Assembly (NCBI GenBank): GCA_021648745.1
Contig: JAKISE010000001.1
Coordinates: forward strand, 29,973 to 93,972
DNA length: 64,000 bases
Direction: 5' to 3'
Source of the DNA: Cyclobacteriaceae bacterium
GTDB taxonomy: Bacteria; Bacteroidota; Bacteroidia; Cytophagales; Cyclobacteriaceae
Within the stretch, counting starts at the first letter, position 1, and every line of letters begins with the position of its first letter. Below the pieces are notes generated by a model, which was not told the DNA's origin, searched no databases, and worked only from the letters and a program-made list of their open reading frames with translations. Positions 37,868 to 46,918 of this stretch are shown piece after piece. Position numbers and translations under genes: made by a program.

Positions 37868-38578
37868 TTAATCCTGCTTTTTTAAAGGAAATACTTGGAC
37901 TGCATTAAAATCTTCCGTTTTTAACGATACAAAATAATGATGAATAGCATCCCTTTTGTCAAACTCACCATTTCGGTTTATGTCTTCAATTGTTCTAAAA
38001 TAGACTCTATCGGCTACTGTCATTAACTCCCAATCGAGCAATTGATGACCATCAACACTTAATTTTTTAAACTTGGTGCCATTAGAGTTGGCTATGTAAA
38101 GTGAAACAACATCTTCGTAGGTTAATTTATGATCCAAGTTTGTGTCCTTGTCCACAACCTCTAATAAAATAATGTTGGCAGTAGCATGTACCATATGAAA
38201 GCTTCTAATTTTAATTTGCTCAGTCGTTAAATCTCTAATATGAATAGAGTCTATGTGTTGAAATTTGATATTATCAATATCTCCACTCACCGATTCGCCA
38301 TCGAAATAGCCCACGGAAAAGGAATCCCCATCACTACTGCCAGAGCCCATGTAAAATTTTGAATCTCTACCGTAGCTTTGGGTTTTACCTACCACAAAAA
38401 GCAAGTAATTGGTGCTATCAAAATGAATGGGTAGGTTAGCCATGGGAACAGCTGTGGTGTCAATTATAAGCCCAGCAGCAGTGGTATCTTGCGTGTAAAC
38501 CACCTTGGGTTTATCGTTGTTTGTGCAAGCCAATGCAATAACTACTAATAGGATGAATTGTGCTATTCTTATTTTCAT
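37868..38578 (-). CDS. Hypothetical lipoprotein with two EF-hand-like loops
   Basis: A 236-residue lipoprotein (lipobox VIALAC, Cys18). Two acidic loops resemble calcium-binding EF-hand or dockerin loops: D143-x-D145-x-N147-x-D149 ending near E155, and D199-x-N201-x-N203-G ending near D210. Between them is a beta-rich stretch. I do not recognise the family. The ATG overlaps the stop of the pentapeptide gene (38575-38578), so the two are translated together. A surface calcium-binding role is an inference from the loops only. Confidence 0.65.
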   Translation of the reverse strand: MKIRIAQFILLVVIALACTNNDKPKVVYTQDTTAAGLIIDTTAVPMANLPIHFDSTNYLLFVVGKTQSYGRDSKFYMGSGSSDGDSFSVGYFDGESVSGDIDNIKFQHIDSIHIRDLTTEQIKIRSFHMVHATANIILLEVVDKDTNLDHKLTYEDVVSLYIANSNGTKFKKLSVDGHQLLDWELMTVADRVYFRTIEDINRNGEFDKRDAIHHYFVSLKTEDFNAVQVFPLKKQD

Positions 38579-39129
38579 TTTATAATGATATCATATTTAG
38601 CTAACAAACCCATCGCTCCTTCTCTTGAAAATTTGGCTTTTCTTACCCTGTTAGCGTCTGGGTCTATTGTGTGATTAATTGAAGAGCTCAAATCGGCTTT
38701 TTCAAGATTGGTTTGATCGAATTGTGCTCCTCTTAAATCGCATTCCAAAAATTGAGATTCTGCTAGGTCTGCTTCTGCAAAATCAACTTCTTCGAGCAAG
38801 CACTTTTTAATTATAATTTTCTTGAGTTTAAGCTGATAAAAGGATGCATAGTTTAGCATACAATGCTCAAAATGCAAATTGAGTAAAAATGGGTTGGCTT
38901 CAGAAAAATTAATACCTAAGAGTTTACAATGCAGAAATGTTACCTCTTTACACGAAGTGTTTTTTACTTGCACAGAGCTTAAATCACAGTGTTCAAATAC
39001 ACATTCAATAAATGTATAGTTTGAGAAGTCTTGTTTTGAAAAAGAACAATGTTTAAAGGTGCAGTTAGTGTATTCTCCTTGCTTCAAGGAGTCTAGTTTT
39101 TCAAATGTCTTATTATCGGATGATTCCAT
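38575..39129 (-). CDS. Pentapeptide-repeat protein
   Basis: A 184-residue protein built of A(D/N)LxX-like five-residue repeats from about residue 20 to 160: CTFKHCSFSK, FIECVFEHCDL, VDFAEADLAESQFLECDLRGAQF. These fold as a right-handed quadrilateral beta helix. Cysteine in many i-2 positions and this size recall the Qnr/MfpA/McbG group that protects DNA gyrase, but without a decisive motif that assignment is open. Cytoplasmic (no signal peptide), though coupled to a lipoprotein gene. Confidence 0.85.
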   Translation of the reverse strand: MESSDNKTFEKLDSLKQGEYTNCTFKHCSFSKQDFSNYTFIECVFEHCDLSSVQVKNTSCKEVTFLHCKLLGINFSEANPFLLNLHFEHCMLNYASFYQLKLKKIIIKKCLLEEVDFAEADLAESQFLECDLRGAQFDQTNLEKADLSSSINHTIDPDANRVRKAKFSREGAMGLLAKYDIIIK

Positions 39130-39150
39130 TTAAACTGTTTATGCTTCTTT

Positions 39151-39180
39151 CGCTCTTCAAGTCCTGCGACCATTGAAGAT
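39151..39180. repeat. REP-like hairpin, unit 1
   Basis: CTTCAA-GTCCTGCGACCA-TTGAAG forms an inverted repeat with six-base arms around a GTCCTGCGACC core. It is related to the units at 39201-39231 and 39997-40027, which bracket the transposase remnant. Confidence 0.5.
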
Positions 39181-39200
39181 TAATAAAAATTAAATATGCT

Positions 39201-39231
39201 CGTTTTCAACGGTCGGAGACCTTGAAAAACG
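39201..39231. repeat. REP-like hairpin, unit 2
   Basis: CGTTTTCAA (39201-39209) pairs with TTGAAAAACG (39222-39231) around a CGGTCGGAGACC core. Read on the minus strand it matches unit 3 at 39997-40027 in layout and core (AAGGTCTnCnACCGTT). Confidence 0.65.
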
Positions 39232-39320
39232 ACATTACTCTAAGTTAAATTTTATTTGATTACTCTGCTCTAATTCATGAAACTTCTTGTACTGTTCCCT
39301 CCCTCCAAACCAATTCAAAA

Positions 39321-39355
39321 TTTTCTGGCAGCTATTCCTTATCCCGAACTCAGGT
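39321..39355. mobile_element. Solo end of the MITE-like element
   Basis: Thirty-five bases identical to the complement of the left end of the 11367 copy, ending CCGAACTCAGGT. The other end and the interior are missing. The fragment cuts into the 3' part of the transposase gene. Confidence 0.7.
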
Positions 39356-39722
39356 TTAAAGGAGTTTCTAACAGGCCTCCTGTTCTTTGTTCCTTCTTGT
39401 TAAAGGTTTGGCTGTAGCCATTAAACAGATGTGCAAATTGGCTACTTATCCATTTTGGAATTGACACAACCCTCTTGCCAGGATATTTCAACTGAACACT
39501 GTTGAGAATTTCATTTTCTGATTTTACATTAATGAAAAAATGAAAATGGTTGCCCATTAAACAGTAAGCAAAGGTGTTAACGATTGGGGTTACATGCTGT
39601 ATATATTTTAACAAAAAAAGTTGATAATCAGTTGGAATTTTAAATATTACTTCGCCATTTATACCTCTGTTATATATATGATAATAACAATCTGGCATAA
39701 GTGGTTTTGTATTGGCTTTCAT
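39339..39722 (-). pseudogene. Truncated REP-associated tyrosine transposase (Y1/IS200-like)
   Basis: The 127-codon frame starts with MPDCYYHIYNRGING at residue 9, keeps the HUH motif in NHFHFFI (about residues 57-63, with the histidine pair that binds metal), and reaches a segment RTGGLLETPL. There the family normally continues with the helix bearing the catalytic tyrosine, but the frame passes into the end of a MITE-like element (NLSSG, stop). The catalytic Tyr region is therefore lost and the gene is inactive. RAYT enzymes recognise REP hairpins, and such hairpins lie on both sides. Confidence 0.85.
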
Positions 39723-39820
39723 ATATAGTTGTTAATGGTCAATGACATTAATGGAAAATGAAACAAACTATAATAATTCCCAACAATCAAAACCTTTTTT
39801 TGGTTCGATTATTTACTCCA

Positions 39821-39993
39821 TTAAACCCGAATTATGCGATAGGGTTCGTGATGAGGCTTTAAGTCACAATAAATCAGGCAGTTTGGATTCGAAAGCATAG
39901 CACCGCTATGGTGAGAACACAAACAAAGCAAAGCGACTGATTTGAAGTGAGTTAAAGGCTTAATAGAAATTCTATTGCATATTTCGGGTTTAA
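39821..39993. repeat. 173-bp palindromic intergenic repeat, copy B
   Basis: Starts TTAAACCCGAATTATGCGAT and ends with the near complement (CATATTTCGGGTTTAA). It holds the central CATAGC-ACC-GCTATG hairpin (39895-39909) and the AAATCAGTCG block also seen, inverted, in copy A at 9864-10036. Same length as copy A. It lies upstream of the transposase remnant, next to REP unit 3. Confidence 0.78.
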
Positions 39994-39996
39994 TTA

Positions 39997-40027
39997 CGTT
40001 CTTTAAGGTCTACAACCGTTAAAGACG
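39997..40027. repeat. REP-like hairpin, unit 3
   Basis: CGTTCTTTAA (39997-40006) pairs with TTAAAGACG (40019-40027) around GGTCTACAACCG. Same layout as unit 2 at 39201. It abuts the 173-bp repeat. Confidence 0.6.
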
Positions 40028-40035
40028 AATAAAAC

Positions 40036-42159
40036 CTATTCTTTTATTTCAGCTAAATCCAATATAAAAGCATATTCTAGGGCAGTGGTTTTATACCTCT
40101 TAAAACGACCAGATGCGCCACCATGACCAGCCTCCATATTTGTATGAAGGAGCAATATATTATTATCTGTTTTTAGCTCTCGTAGCTTGGCCACCCATTT
40201 GGCAGGCTCAAAATACTGAACTTGCGAATCGTGCAACCCAGTAGTTACCAGCATATTTGGATAATCCTTGGCCTTTACATTGTCATAGGGTGAATAGCTC
40301 AGAATATACTCATAAGCCTCTTTATCGTTCGGGTTACCCCATTCATCATACTCTCCTGTAGTTAACGGAATGGTTTCATCCATCATAGTAGTAACAACAT
40401 CTACAAATGGTACAGCAGCAACAATACCTCTATACAATTCAGGCTCATAATTAATAATGGCTCCCATTAATAGACCACCAGCACTTCCTCCCATGGCAAA
40501 AAGTTCATCTTTGGCTGTATAGCCTTCAGCTACCAAGTGTTTTGCACAATCGTTAAAGTCGAAAAAGGTATTTTTCTTATTAAACATTTTCCCATCTTCA
40601 TACCATTGTCGGCCCATCATTTGCCCACCACGAATATGGGCAATAGCATACACAAACCCTCGGTCCAGCAAACTCAACCTTACTGAGCTGAAATATGGGT
40701 CAACCGTTGAGCCGTATGATCCATAGGCATAAAGTAAAGTTGGGTTGGTCCCATCTTTCTTAAATCCTTTTCGATACACTAAACTCATTGGCACTTTTGC
40801 ACCATCTCGTGCTGTGGCAAAAATTCGTTTAGTTACATAATTGGCAGGGTCAAAATCGCCAACTACCTCTTGCTGCTTTTTGAGCTCCCGCTCCTTAGTA
40901 TCCATTTGGTAATCAAATGTGGAGCCCGGGGTAGTCATAGATTGATAACTAAACCGTAATGTGTTTGTGTTATACTCACGGTTGCCAGTGATGTACGCCA
41001 TATAGGCTTGTTCATCAAAGGCAATATAATGGTCCTCGTTATTGGCAAGATTTCTAACTCTAATTTGATTTAGACCATTGGTGCGCTCTTCAACTACTAA
41101 GTAATTTTTAAAGGCTGTAACGCCTTCTAATAAGGTCTTAGGGTTGTGCGCAATTACCACTTGCCAATTGCTAGCTTCTGTTTGGGTATCGGGGGTAGCC
41201 ATTAATTTAAAGTTGGTAGCGCCATCTTTATTAGTTGTGATAAAGAATTGATTATCGTGATGCTCGATATTATACTCATGTCCTCTTACACGTGGTGTAA
41301 ACTGACGAAACTCTCCCCAGGGATCATCGGCATTTAATATTCTATAGTCTGATGTAAGCGTAGCTCCAGACCAAAGAATTAGAAATTTGCCAGAAAGAGA
41401 CTTGTAAATTCCAGTATAAAAAGTATCATCTTCCTCAAAATAGATTTCTTCTTTGCTGCTGGGTTGGCCTATTTTATAACGATACACCCTATCACTCCTT
41501 AACGTATTTTCATCTTTGGTAGTAAAAAATATGGTTTCATTATCATTAGCCCAAGAAGCCCCACCAGTAGTTGTTGGAATAGTTTCTTCGGAAACTTCAC
41601 CTGTGGCTAAATTTTTAAAATAGAGCGTGTATTTTCTTCTACTTACCGTATCAACTCCATACACCAACATGGTGTTATTGGAGCTTACACTTAACCCTCC
41701 AATGGCAAAGTACTCATGACCTTCGGCCATTTTGTTCCCATCAAGCATGATCTGCTCTTCATTATCAAGGCTGTCTTTTTTACGACAGTATAATGGGTAC
41801 TCCCCTCCTTTTATAAATTTGGTGTAATACCAATAACCATTTTTAAAGTATGGTACTGAGGAATCGTCCTTTTTAATACGGCCAACAATTTCATTATAAA
41901 GCTTTTCTTGTAGCCCATTTGTATGCTCCATTACCTTATCTAGATAGGTGTTTTCTGCATTTAAATAATCTAGTACAGCTGTATCCTCTCGCTGGTTTAA
42001 CCAATAATAATTATCTACACGCTTATTACCGTGCTCATTAAATATTTTTTCATGTTTGGCAACCGTTGGAGGAGCCAGAACTTGTTTGTTTTCTTTATCC
42101 ATAGTACACTGAAATGCCGAAAAGGCTAGAAGAATTAAAATTATAGAGTTGAGTTTCAT
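40036..42159 (-). CDS. Oligopeptidase B-type S9 lipoprotein
   Basis: About 707 residues from the ATG at 42159, where a lipobox follows (FSAFQC, Cys18); a longer frame from 42186 would hide the signal peptide. The C-terminal hydrolase has S559 in MGGSAGG and the DETIPLTTGEYDEWGNP stretch, a hallmark of oligopeptidase B, which cuts after Arg or Lys. An N-terminal propeller precedes it. Oligopeptidase B is usually cytoplasmic; a lipid-anchored form in the envelope points to nutrient peptide digestion. It complements the proline-specific relative at 32113. Confidence 0.92.
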   Translation of the reverse strand: MKLNSIILILLAFSAFQCTMDKENKQVLAPPTVAKHEKIFNEHGNKRVDNYYWLNQREDTAVLDYLNAENTYLDKVMEHTNGLQEKLYNEIVGRIKKDDSSVPYFKNGYWYYTKFIKGGEYPLYCRKKDSLDNEEQIMLDGNKMAEGHEYFAIGGLSVSSNNTMLVYGVDTVSRRKYTLYFKNLATGEVSEETIPTTTGGASWANDNETIFFTTKDENTLRSDRVYRYKIGQPSSKEEIYFEEDDTFYTGIYKSLSGKFLILWSGATLTSDYRILNADDPWGEFRQFTPRVRGHEYNIEHHDNQFFITTNKDGATNFKLMATPDTQTEASNWQVVIAHNPKTLLEGVTAFKNYLVVEERTNGLNQIRVRNLANNEDHYIAFDEQAYMAYITGNREYNTNTLRFSYQSMTTPGSTFDYQMDTKERELKKQQEVVGDFDPANYVTKRIFATARDGAKVPMSLVYRKGFKKDGTNPTLLYAYGSYGSTVDPYFSSVRLSLLDRGFVYAIAHIRGGQMMGRQWYEDGKMFNKKNTFFDFNDCAKHLVAEGYTAKDELFAMGGSAGGLLMGAIINYEPELYRGIVAAVPFVDVVTTMMDETIPLTTGEYDEWGNPNDKEAYEYILSYSPYDNVKAKDYPNMLVTTGLHDSQVQYFEPAKWVAKLRELKTDNNILLLHTNMEAGHGGASGRFKRYKTTALEYAFILDLAEIKE

Positions 42160-42213
42160 AATGGTTTGTGCTGGTTCAAACCACAAGTTAAGGATTAACT
42201 ATTTGGCACGCAA

Positions 42214-44043
42214 TTATTTAATGTTTTGCATATCTTGTAAGGATTTATACTTCCCTCCTTTTTGCATTAAGTAAACATGACTCCCCCTTTCAATGATTTC
42301 TCCCCGCTCGATTACCAATATCTCATCGGCATGTTGAATGGTGCTTAACCGGTGTGCAATTACTAGAGAAGTTCTATTACTCATAAGGTTTGTTATTGCT
42401 TCTTGTACCTGTCTTTCAGAATGAGAATCCAAGGCGGAGGTCGCCTCATCTAATATTAAAATATCTGGGTTTTTCATTACGGCTCTGGCAATGCTTAATC
42501 GCTGTCGTTGCCCACCAGAGAGCTTGGCTCCATCTTCACCAATTACAGTTTGATACCCACTAGGTGTGTTTAGTATAAACTCATGAGCGTTGGCAATTTT
42601 TGCTGCTTTAACCACTTCTTCTTCCGATGGGTTTTCAATACCAAAAGCAATATTACTGAGAATAGTATCATTAAATAAGATAGATTCTTGCGTTACAATG
42701 CCCATTTTTTTACGGATAGAGTTGAGGGTGCACTTTCTTAGATCGTTTCCATCAATCGTAATTTCTCCTTCGGTTGGGTCATAAAAACGAGGAACCAAAT
42801 CTGCAATCGTTGATTTCCCTCCACCAGACATGCCTACCAGTGCTATGGTTTTACCTTTTTCCAGTTCAAAAGAGATATTCTTAAGTACATACTCATCTTC
42901 GTATTTAAACGACACGTTTTTAAAAGAAATGCCAGATTTAAACTCCTCCACAACTTTCCCTTCTTCGTTTTCTGTAATTAATGGTTTGGTATCCGTAATT
43001 TCAAAAATTCTATCTGCACTTGCCAAACCTCGTTGAATAGAACTTAATGAGTTAGAAATAGCTTTTGCTGGTTGCAACACACGTGCAAACAGCAAAATAA
43101 AGGTCATAAAACCTGTACCAGTTAATACAGCATTATCACTAAGTACCATTGAGCCACCAATAATTAGTAGCCCAGCAACTATCATTATGCCCATAAATTC
43201 AGAAATTGGGCTAGCCAAGTCGAACTTTTTAGCCATAGAAATGCTCAATCGAGAATAATTGGCAACTTCTTTTTTAAATTTTTGAGTAATGTAGCCTCTG
43301 GCTGTAAATGCCTTAATTAAGCGAATACCACTGATGGCCTCTTCTACATGATAAGAGATATTACCCATGGAGCTTTGCGTTCGAGCCGCACTTTTCTTCA
43401 ATCGTTTAGCAATAGCAGCAATTAACCCTCCTGATAGAGGTAAGAGAATTAATGTATATAGCATTAAACTTGGCGAAATCACATAGAGTGCTACAAAATA
43501 GAATATTAGCTGAATGGGCTCCAACAGTACAATTTTTAGTGAGTCTTGAACAGTGTGTTCTACTTGTTGCACATCATTAGTAATGCGCGACATAATATCG
43601 CCTTTTCGCTCATTGGTGAAGTACCCGATGTCTAACCCAGTTACTTTATCAAACACATCAATTCTTATTCCTTGAATAACTCTGGTTCTTATTATTGCTA
43701 AGAGCACGGTAGTTATATACCTAAAAATATTGGAGAAAAAGGCAGCAACAACAAGGGCTAGCCCTACAAATTTGAGCACCCCCATTTTCCCGTGTTCAAC
43801 CATTATTTGATAAGAGTAATAGTCGAATAAATCAATGAAATAGGTTACATCTAAAGAAAATGCTGGCTTGCTTAAAACCGCATCTACCACACTGCCTTCT
43901 TGGAACAAGACCTCAAACATTGGTGCCATTAAGGCAATATTAAATACACTAAATAAAGAGTATAAAAGTACAGATATTACATATTGTGGTATGTACCATC
44001 CGAGGCCTTTGGCGTATGAAATAATTCTAAGGTATGTATTCAT
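42214..44043 (-). CDS. ABC exporter, MsbA-like (fused permease-ATPase)
   Basis: A 609-residue half-transporter. Six membrane segments (residues ~18-340) are followed by the nucleotide-binding domain: Walker A GMSGGGKS (404-411), signature LSGGQRQRLSIARA, Walker B ILILDEATSALD and the H-loop AHRLST. MsbA-type proteins flip lipid A or other lipids; other members export peptides or drugs. No neighbour narrows the choice. It works as a homodimer in the inner membrane. It follows the oligopeptidase gene in the minus direction only as neighbour, 54 bases apart, so co-transcription is possible. Confidence 0.92.
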   Translation of the reverse strand: MNTYLRIISYAKGLGWYIPQYVISVLLYSLFSVFNIALMAPMFEVLFQEGSVVDAVLSKPAFSLDVTYFIDLFDYYSYQIMVEHGKMGVLKFVGLALVVAAFFSNIFRYITTVLLAIIRTRVIQGIRIDVFDKVTGLDIGYFTNERKGDIMSRITNDVQQVEHTVQDSLKIVLLEPIQLIFYFVALYVISPSLMLYTLILLPLSGGLIAAIAKRLKKSAARTQSSMGNISYHVEEAISGIRLIKAFTARGYITQKFKKEVANYSRLSISMAKKFDLASPISEFMGIMIVAGLLIIGGSMVLSDNAVLTGTGFMTFILLFARVLQPAKAISNSLSSIQRGLASADRIFEITDTKPLITENEEGKVVEEFKSGISFKNVSFKYEDEYVLKNISFELEKGKTIALVGMSGGGKSTIADLVPRFYDPTEGEITIDGNDLRKCTLNSIRKKMGIVTQESILFNDTILSNIAFGIENPSEEEVVKAAKIANAHEFILNTPSGYQTVIGEDGAKLSGGQRQRLSIARAVMKNPDILILDEATSALDSHSERQVQEAITNLMSNRTSLVIAHRLSTIQHADEILVIERGEIIERGSHVYLMQKGGKYKSLQDMQNIK

Positions 44044-44111
44044 TCAAAAAATTAAAAAACAAAACTACCATGATTTATCAAATCCATCTATTTTGAGTGT
44101 GCCCAAATTCG

Positions 44112-44163
44112 TTCACAAAGAAATCATGTCTATTCACAAAGAAATTATGTTCGTTCACAAAAA
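44112..44163. repeat. 21-bp tandem repeat, about 2.5 units
   Basis: TTCACAAAGAAATCATGTCTA (44112-44132) is followed by a 21-base unit differing at four places (44133-44153) and a partial third TTCACAAAAAC. It lies in the region between divergent starts at 44043 and 44224. A 21-base period equals two DNA turns, so side-by-side binding of a regulator is possible. Confidence 0.6.
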
Positions 44164-44223
44164 CCGCCTTGTAACCAATTATAAAAAATGATACCATTGA
44201 GCCGTATAACTAAATAAATAATT

Positions 44224-44772
44224 ATGACAAAAAAAATTACAAAAACTATAATGATGTTTACCGTGCTTGCCGTAGTGTTCGCTAGTTGTAAAAAGACAGA
44301 AGAGGAGCCAGCGGCTAAAACAAATTTTGTAACTATTGGAGGAACAGAATACACTCTTAGCCAAGCAATATCATTTGAAAACGGGCCAAAGGACGATGCC
44401 TTTGAATTCGAGCTAGTGATAGCTAGCTCAGGTGTAGATTTTTCTGACATTACCAATATTGGCATTGCAGGAAAAGGCGAACTTGTATATTTTAATATGT
44501 TATCGGCATCATCAGATGGAATTGTTGCTGGTACTTATGTGTTTAGTAATGATGTTCTTAGAAAGCCCAACACGTATAATGAAATGTTTGTAGGTGTAAA
44601 CTACGAAAATCAGCCCAACACAGGCGATGAAACGTATTTTGTTGGCTCTGGAGATGTAATTGTAAAAGTGGATGGTGACACCTACACCATTGACTTTGAT
44701 CTAACAATTGGACCTGACAAAATAGTAATGAAAGGTAGTTACACAGGTAAAATAACAAATTATTTAGATTAA
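44224..44772 (+). CDS. Hypothetical lipoprotein
   Basis: A 182-residue protein with a lipoprotein signal (VFASC, Cys22) and a linker of Lys, Glu and Pro. The mature part is beta-rich with acidic stretches (FVTIGGTEYTLSQAISFENG, YTIDFDLTIGPDKIVMKGSYTGKI), the pattern of many Cytophagales lipoproteins of unknown task. The 3' end overlaps the convergent Wzi-like gene by four bases. Confidence 0.72.
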   Translation: MTKKITKTIMMFTVLAVVFASCKKTEEEPAAKTNFVTIGGTEYTLSQAISFENGPKDDAFEFELVIASSGVDFSDITNIGIAGKGELVYFNMLSASSDGIVAGTYVFSNDVLRKPNTYNEMFVGVNYENQPNTGDETYFVGSGDVIVKVDGDTYTIDFDLTIGPDKIVMKGSYTGKITNYLD

Positions 44773-46466
44773 AACTCCTGCAACCTCTGAGCGATGTTCC
44801 ATCGAAATGCAAATGAATAAATGGTAGATTTATTCGCAAACGATGGATCATCGCTTTTTTGTTCTCTCGAAATAAGCTTTGCATCTAAAAACACATTATG
44901 CTTTAGTTGATATGTAGCAGTAAAATCCATAAACATAAGCGAGCTAGCAATACCCTGACCAGTAAAATTACCATACTCTTGCTCTCGGGTATTATAATCC
45001 TTTAAAATATCTTTCCCCCAATTCGTATTGGCATCATCCAAGCCATATTTGGCATAAATAATTTTGCCTGTAAGGTTTAGCCTTGGTATTGGCTGGTAGC
45101 GTAATATAGCAATATACTCTTCGAAATTAGCCCCTAAAGGGTGAGCCACCGCTTGGTTATAATTGGTATAACTGGAATAAATAGTTGAATGGGTATAGGT
45201 GTAAGGCCTTGCCGAATTATACTCGACTTGTAAATCGAGGTTTTTTATATTGGCCACATCAATGTATTTTAACCCTAATTGATACCCAAATTTATTGGCC
45301 CACCAACCATCACCAGCAGTTAGCTCATCAATTTTAAATTCATCAAAAATGAATTGGCCATACATCGAAAAATGTTTCCAAAAATTCCATTTGGCATCAA
45401 AGCCAATAAGTGCATTATCCAAACTTCCATTTTGCTGTTCTATCGACCGATAGAAAATGATGGGGTTTAAGTAACTCAGCTCAAAATGGCTATTTCCTAA
45501 AGAGTCTTCCCTACCAAATACAACCGATTCAAAAACACCAAGAGTTACGTGTTTTCCAATATTTATTCCAAGCCTATGTGCTACTAAATACTTTTTAGGA
45601 AATTGCGTGTTTCCTATCGATCCTCCTGAGTTTCCAAAAGCATCGGCAAAAACTTGGGTAAATAAATTGGTATAATTAAACTTCCATACTTGTGTGTTAA
45701 TTTTAAGAAACAAGGCTGGTGGGCTAAAATCCGACATTAGCATAGAACGGTATCCATCGCCAATAAACTGCCTATCGTGCCCAAACTGAAAATTGATATG
45801 CTTAGTAGCGTTAAAGCTGATATAGCCTGTAGCATTAAAAAAATCGTACCCGTTGGTGCCAAAACTTTTCCAGAAGCCTTCGTTAGGAACCACTTTATTT
45901 TCATTCACAAAATCTTGCACATATACAGGAAAACGTACTTGGTTCTCACTCATAAAGGCATAAAACCCTACTTTACCATCAATCACACCTCGAAGTTGGA
46001 GGCCACGGGTATTTATGTATGTATATTCTGATTGCGCAGATTCTCCACCATAACTGAGGTATAAAACAGGACTAATATGAAACTGAATACCCTCCTTTTT
46101 GTCGGCTCCATACAAAAAGTCTGATTTGTTTTTGTAAAATGTTTTTAAAAAAGGCTTTTTACTCACGTTTGTACTACTATCCACCCACTCCCAATTATCA
46201 TTTCTTAGATACTCGAGGTTAAAATCATCTTGCCTTGAACTTTTCAGATTTTGCTGCTGAATAGAATCTGTAAATTGACCAATAGCCTTTCGAGCATAAG
46301 GTTTAACTGCACTGTGGTGATTAGGTGCCATGGCTCCACTTAAAATTTCTAACCTGTCAATTAAATGATAGGTATCCTTATTTAAGGGGATGTTTGTGCT
46401 TTGTGCAAAAGAAGTTTGAACTGATATAACACAGCAAATAATAAAGAAAAGGGTCTTTTTCGTCAA
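44769..46466 (-). CDS. Wzi-like capsule assembly barrel protein
   Basis: A 565-residue outer-membrane protein with a signal peptide (TSFAQ, near residue 21). DRLEILSGAMAPNHHSAVKPYARKAI is the typical N-terminal part of the Wzi family in Bacteroidota, and FGHDRQFIGDGYRSMLMSDFS gives the conserved barrel motif. Wzi helps attach capsule or exopolysaccharide to the surface. No other capsule genes are nearby except an RmlD-like reductase at 50.8 kb and a GlmU-like nucleotidyltransferase at 46.9 kb. Confidence 0.82.
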   Translation of the reverse strand: MTKKTLFFIICCVISVQTSFAQSTNIPLNKDTYHLIDRLEILSGAMAPNHHSAVKPYARKAIGQFTDSIQQQNLKSSRQDDFNLEYLRNDNWEWVDSSTNVSKKPFLKTFYKNKSDFLYGADKKEGIQFHISPVLYLSYGGESAQSEYTYINTRGLQLRGVIDGKVGFYAFMSENQVRFPVYVQDFVNENKVVPNEGFWKSFGTNGYDFFNATGYISFNATKHINFQFGHDRQFIGDGYRSMLMSDFSPPALFLKINTQVWKFNYTNLFTQVFADAFGNSGGSIGNTQFPKKYLVAHRLGINIGKHVTLGVFESVVFGREDSLGNSHFELSYLNPIIFYRSIEQQNGSLDNALIGFDAKWNFWKHFSMYGQFIFDEFKIDELTAGDGWWANKFGYQLGLKYIDVANIKNLDLQVEYNSARPYTYTHSTIYSSYTNYNQAVAHPLGANFEEYIAILRYQPIPRLNLTGKIIYAKYGLDDANTNWGKDILKDYNTREQEYGNFTGQGIASSLMFMDFTATYQLKHNVFLDAKLISREQKSDDPSFANKSTIYSFAFRWNIAQRLQEF

Positions 46467-46523
46467 AATTTTCTATTAATGTTTGAAAAACAGTAATTTA
46501 TACCTCAAATTAAGTGGAAAATA

Positions 46524-46554
46524 TTTGAACAAAGAATGAAATTCTCTAACTTTG
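46524..46554 (+). promoter_or_regulatory. Bacteroidota-type promoter of rpmE
   Basis: TTTG at 46524-46527 and TAACTTTG at 46547-46554, again with 19 bases between, 38 bases before the rpmE ATG. Confidence 0.72.
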
Positions 46555-46592
46555 TGCTCCGAAATTAAGAACAGAAGAAATATACATATATA

Positions 46593-46838
46593 ATGAAAAA
46601 GGAAATACACCCAGAATACAAGCCAGTAGTTTTCCAAGATTTACAAAGTGAGTTTGCTTTTTTAACTAAATCTACAATGGGTTCTGACGAAACTATTAAA
46701 TGGGAAGATGGAAACGAATACCCATTAATTAAAGTGGAAGTAACTTCTGCTTCACACCCTTTCTACACAGGCAAAAAAATATTCTTAGATACAGCTGGCA
46801 GAGTTGAGAAGTTCAACACGCGTTACAAGAAAAAATAA
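46593..46838 (+). CDS. rpmE2: 50S ribosomal protein L31 type B
   Basis: An 81-residue protein beginning MKKEIHPEYKPVVFQD, with SHPFYTGKKIFLDTAGRVEKF at the end. It lacks the CxxC pairs of zinc-dependent L31, so it is the zinc-free type B form. It has its own promoter and a strong terminator, so it is a single-gene unit. Confidence 0.96.
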   Translation: MKKEIHPEYKPVVFQDLQSEFAFLTKSTMGSDETIKWEDGNEYPLIKVEVTSASHPFYTGKKIFLDTAGRVEKFNTRYKKK

Positions 46839-46865
46839 TAGTCGATTTCTATCGATTGAATTGAT

Positions 46866-46910
46866 AAAAAGTCTCCATCCGCTAGCTAGCGGATGGAGAC
46901 TTTTTTATTT
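46866..46910 (+). terminator. Rho-independent terminator after rpmE2
   Basis: A perfect 30-base palindrome at 46871-46900 (arm GTCTCCATCCGCTAG) is preceded by five A and followed by TTTTTTATTT, so it works in both directions. It ends 18 bases before the next start codon. Confidence 0.92.
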
Positions 46911-46918
46911 TTGTTGTT

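Noticed and set aside
38575..39129. Pentapeptide protein as a Qnr resistance protein
   Set aside because: Fold is shared by many families; no gyrase-specific loop could be identified by eye.
44112..44163. CRISPR array
   Set aside because: Units are contiguous at 21 bases without spacers; only tandem repetition.
46906..46913. TATTTTTG as a promoter for the GlmU-like gene
   Set aside because: It lies in the T-run of the rpmE2 terminator, six bases from the ATG, and has no TTTG partner; chance match in T-rich DNA.
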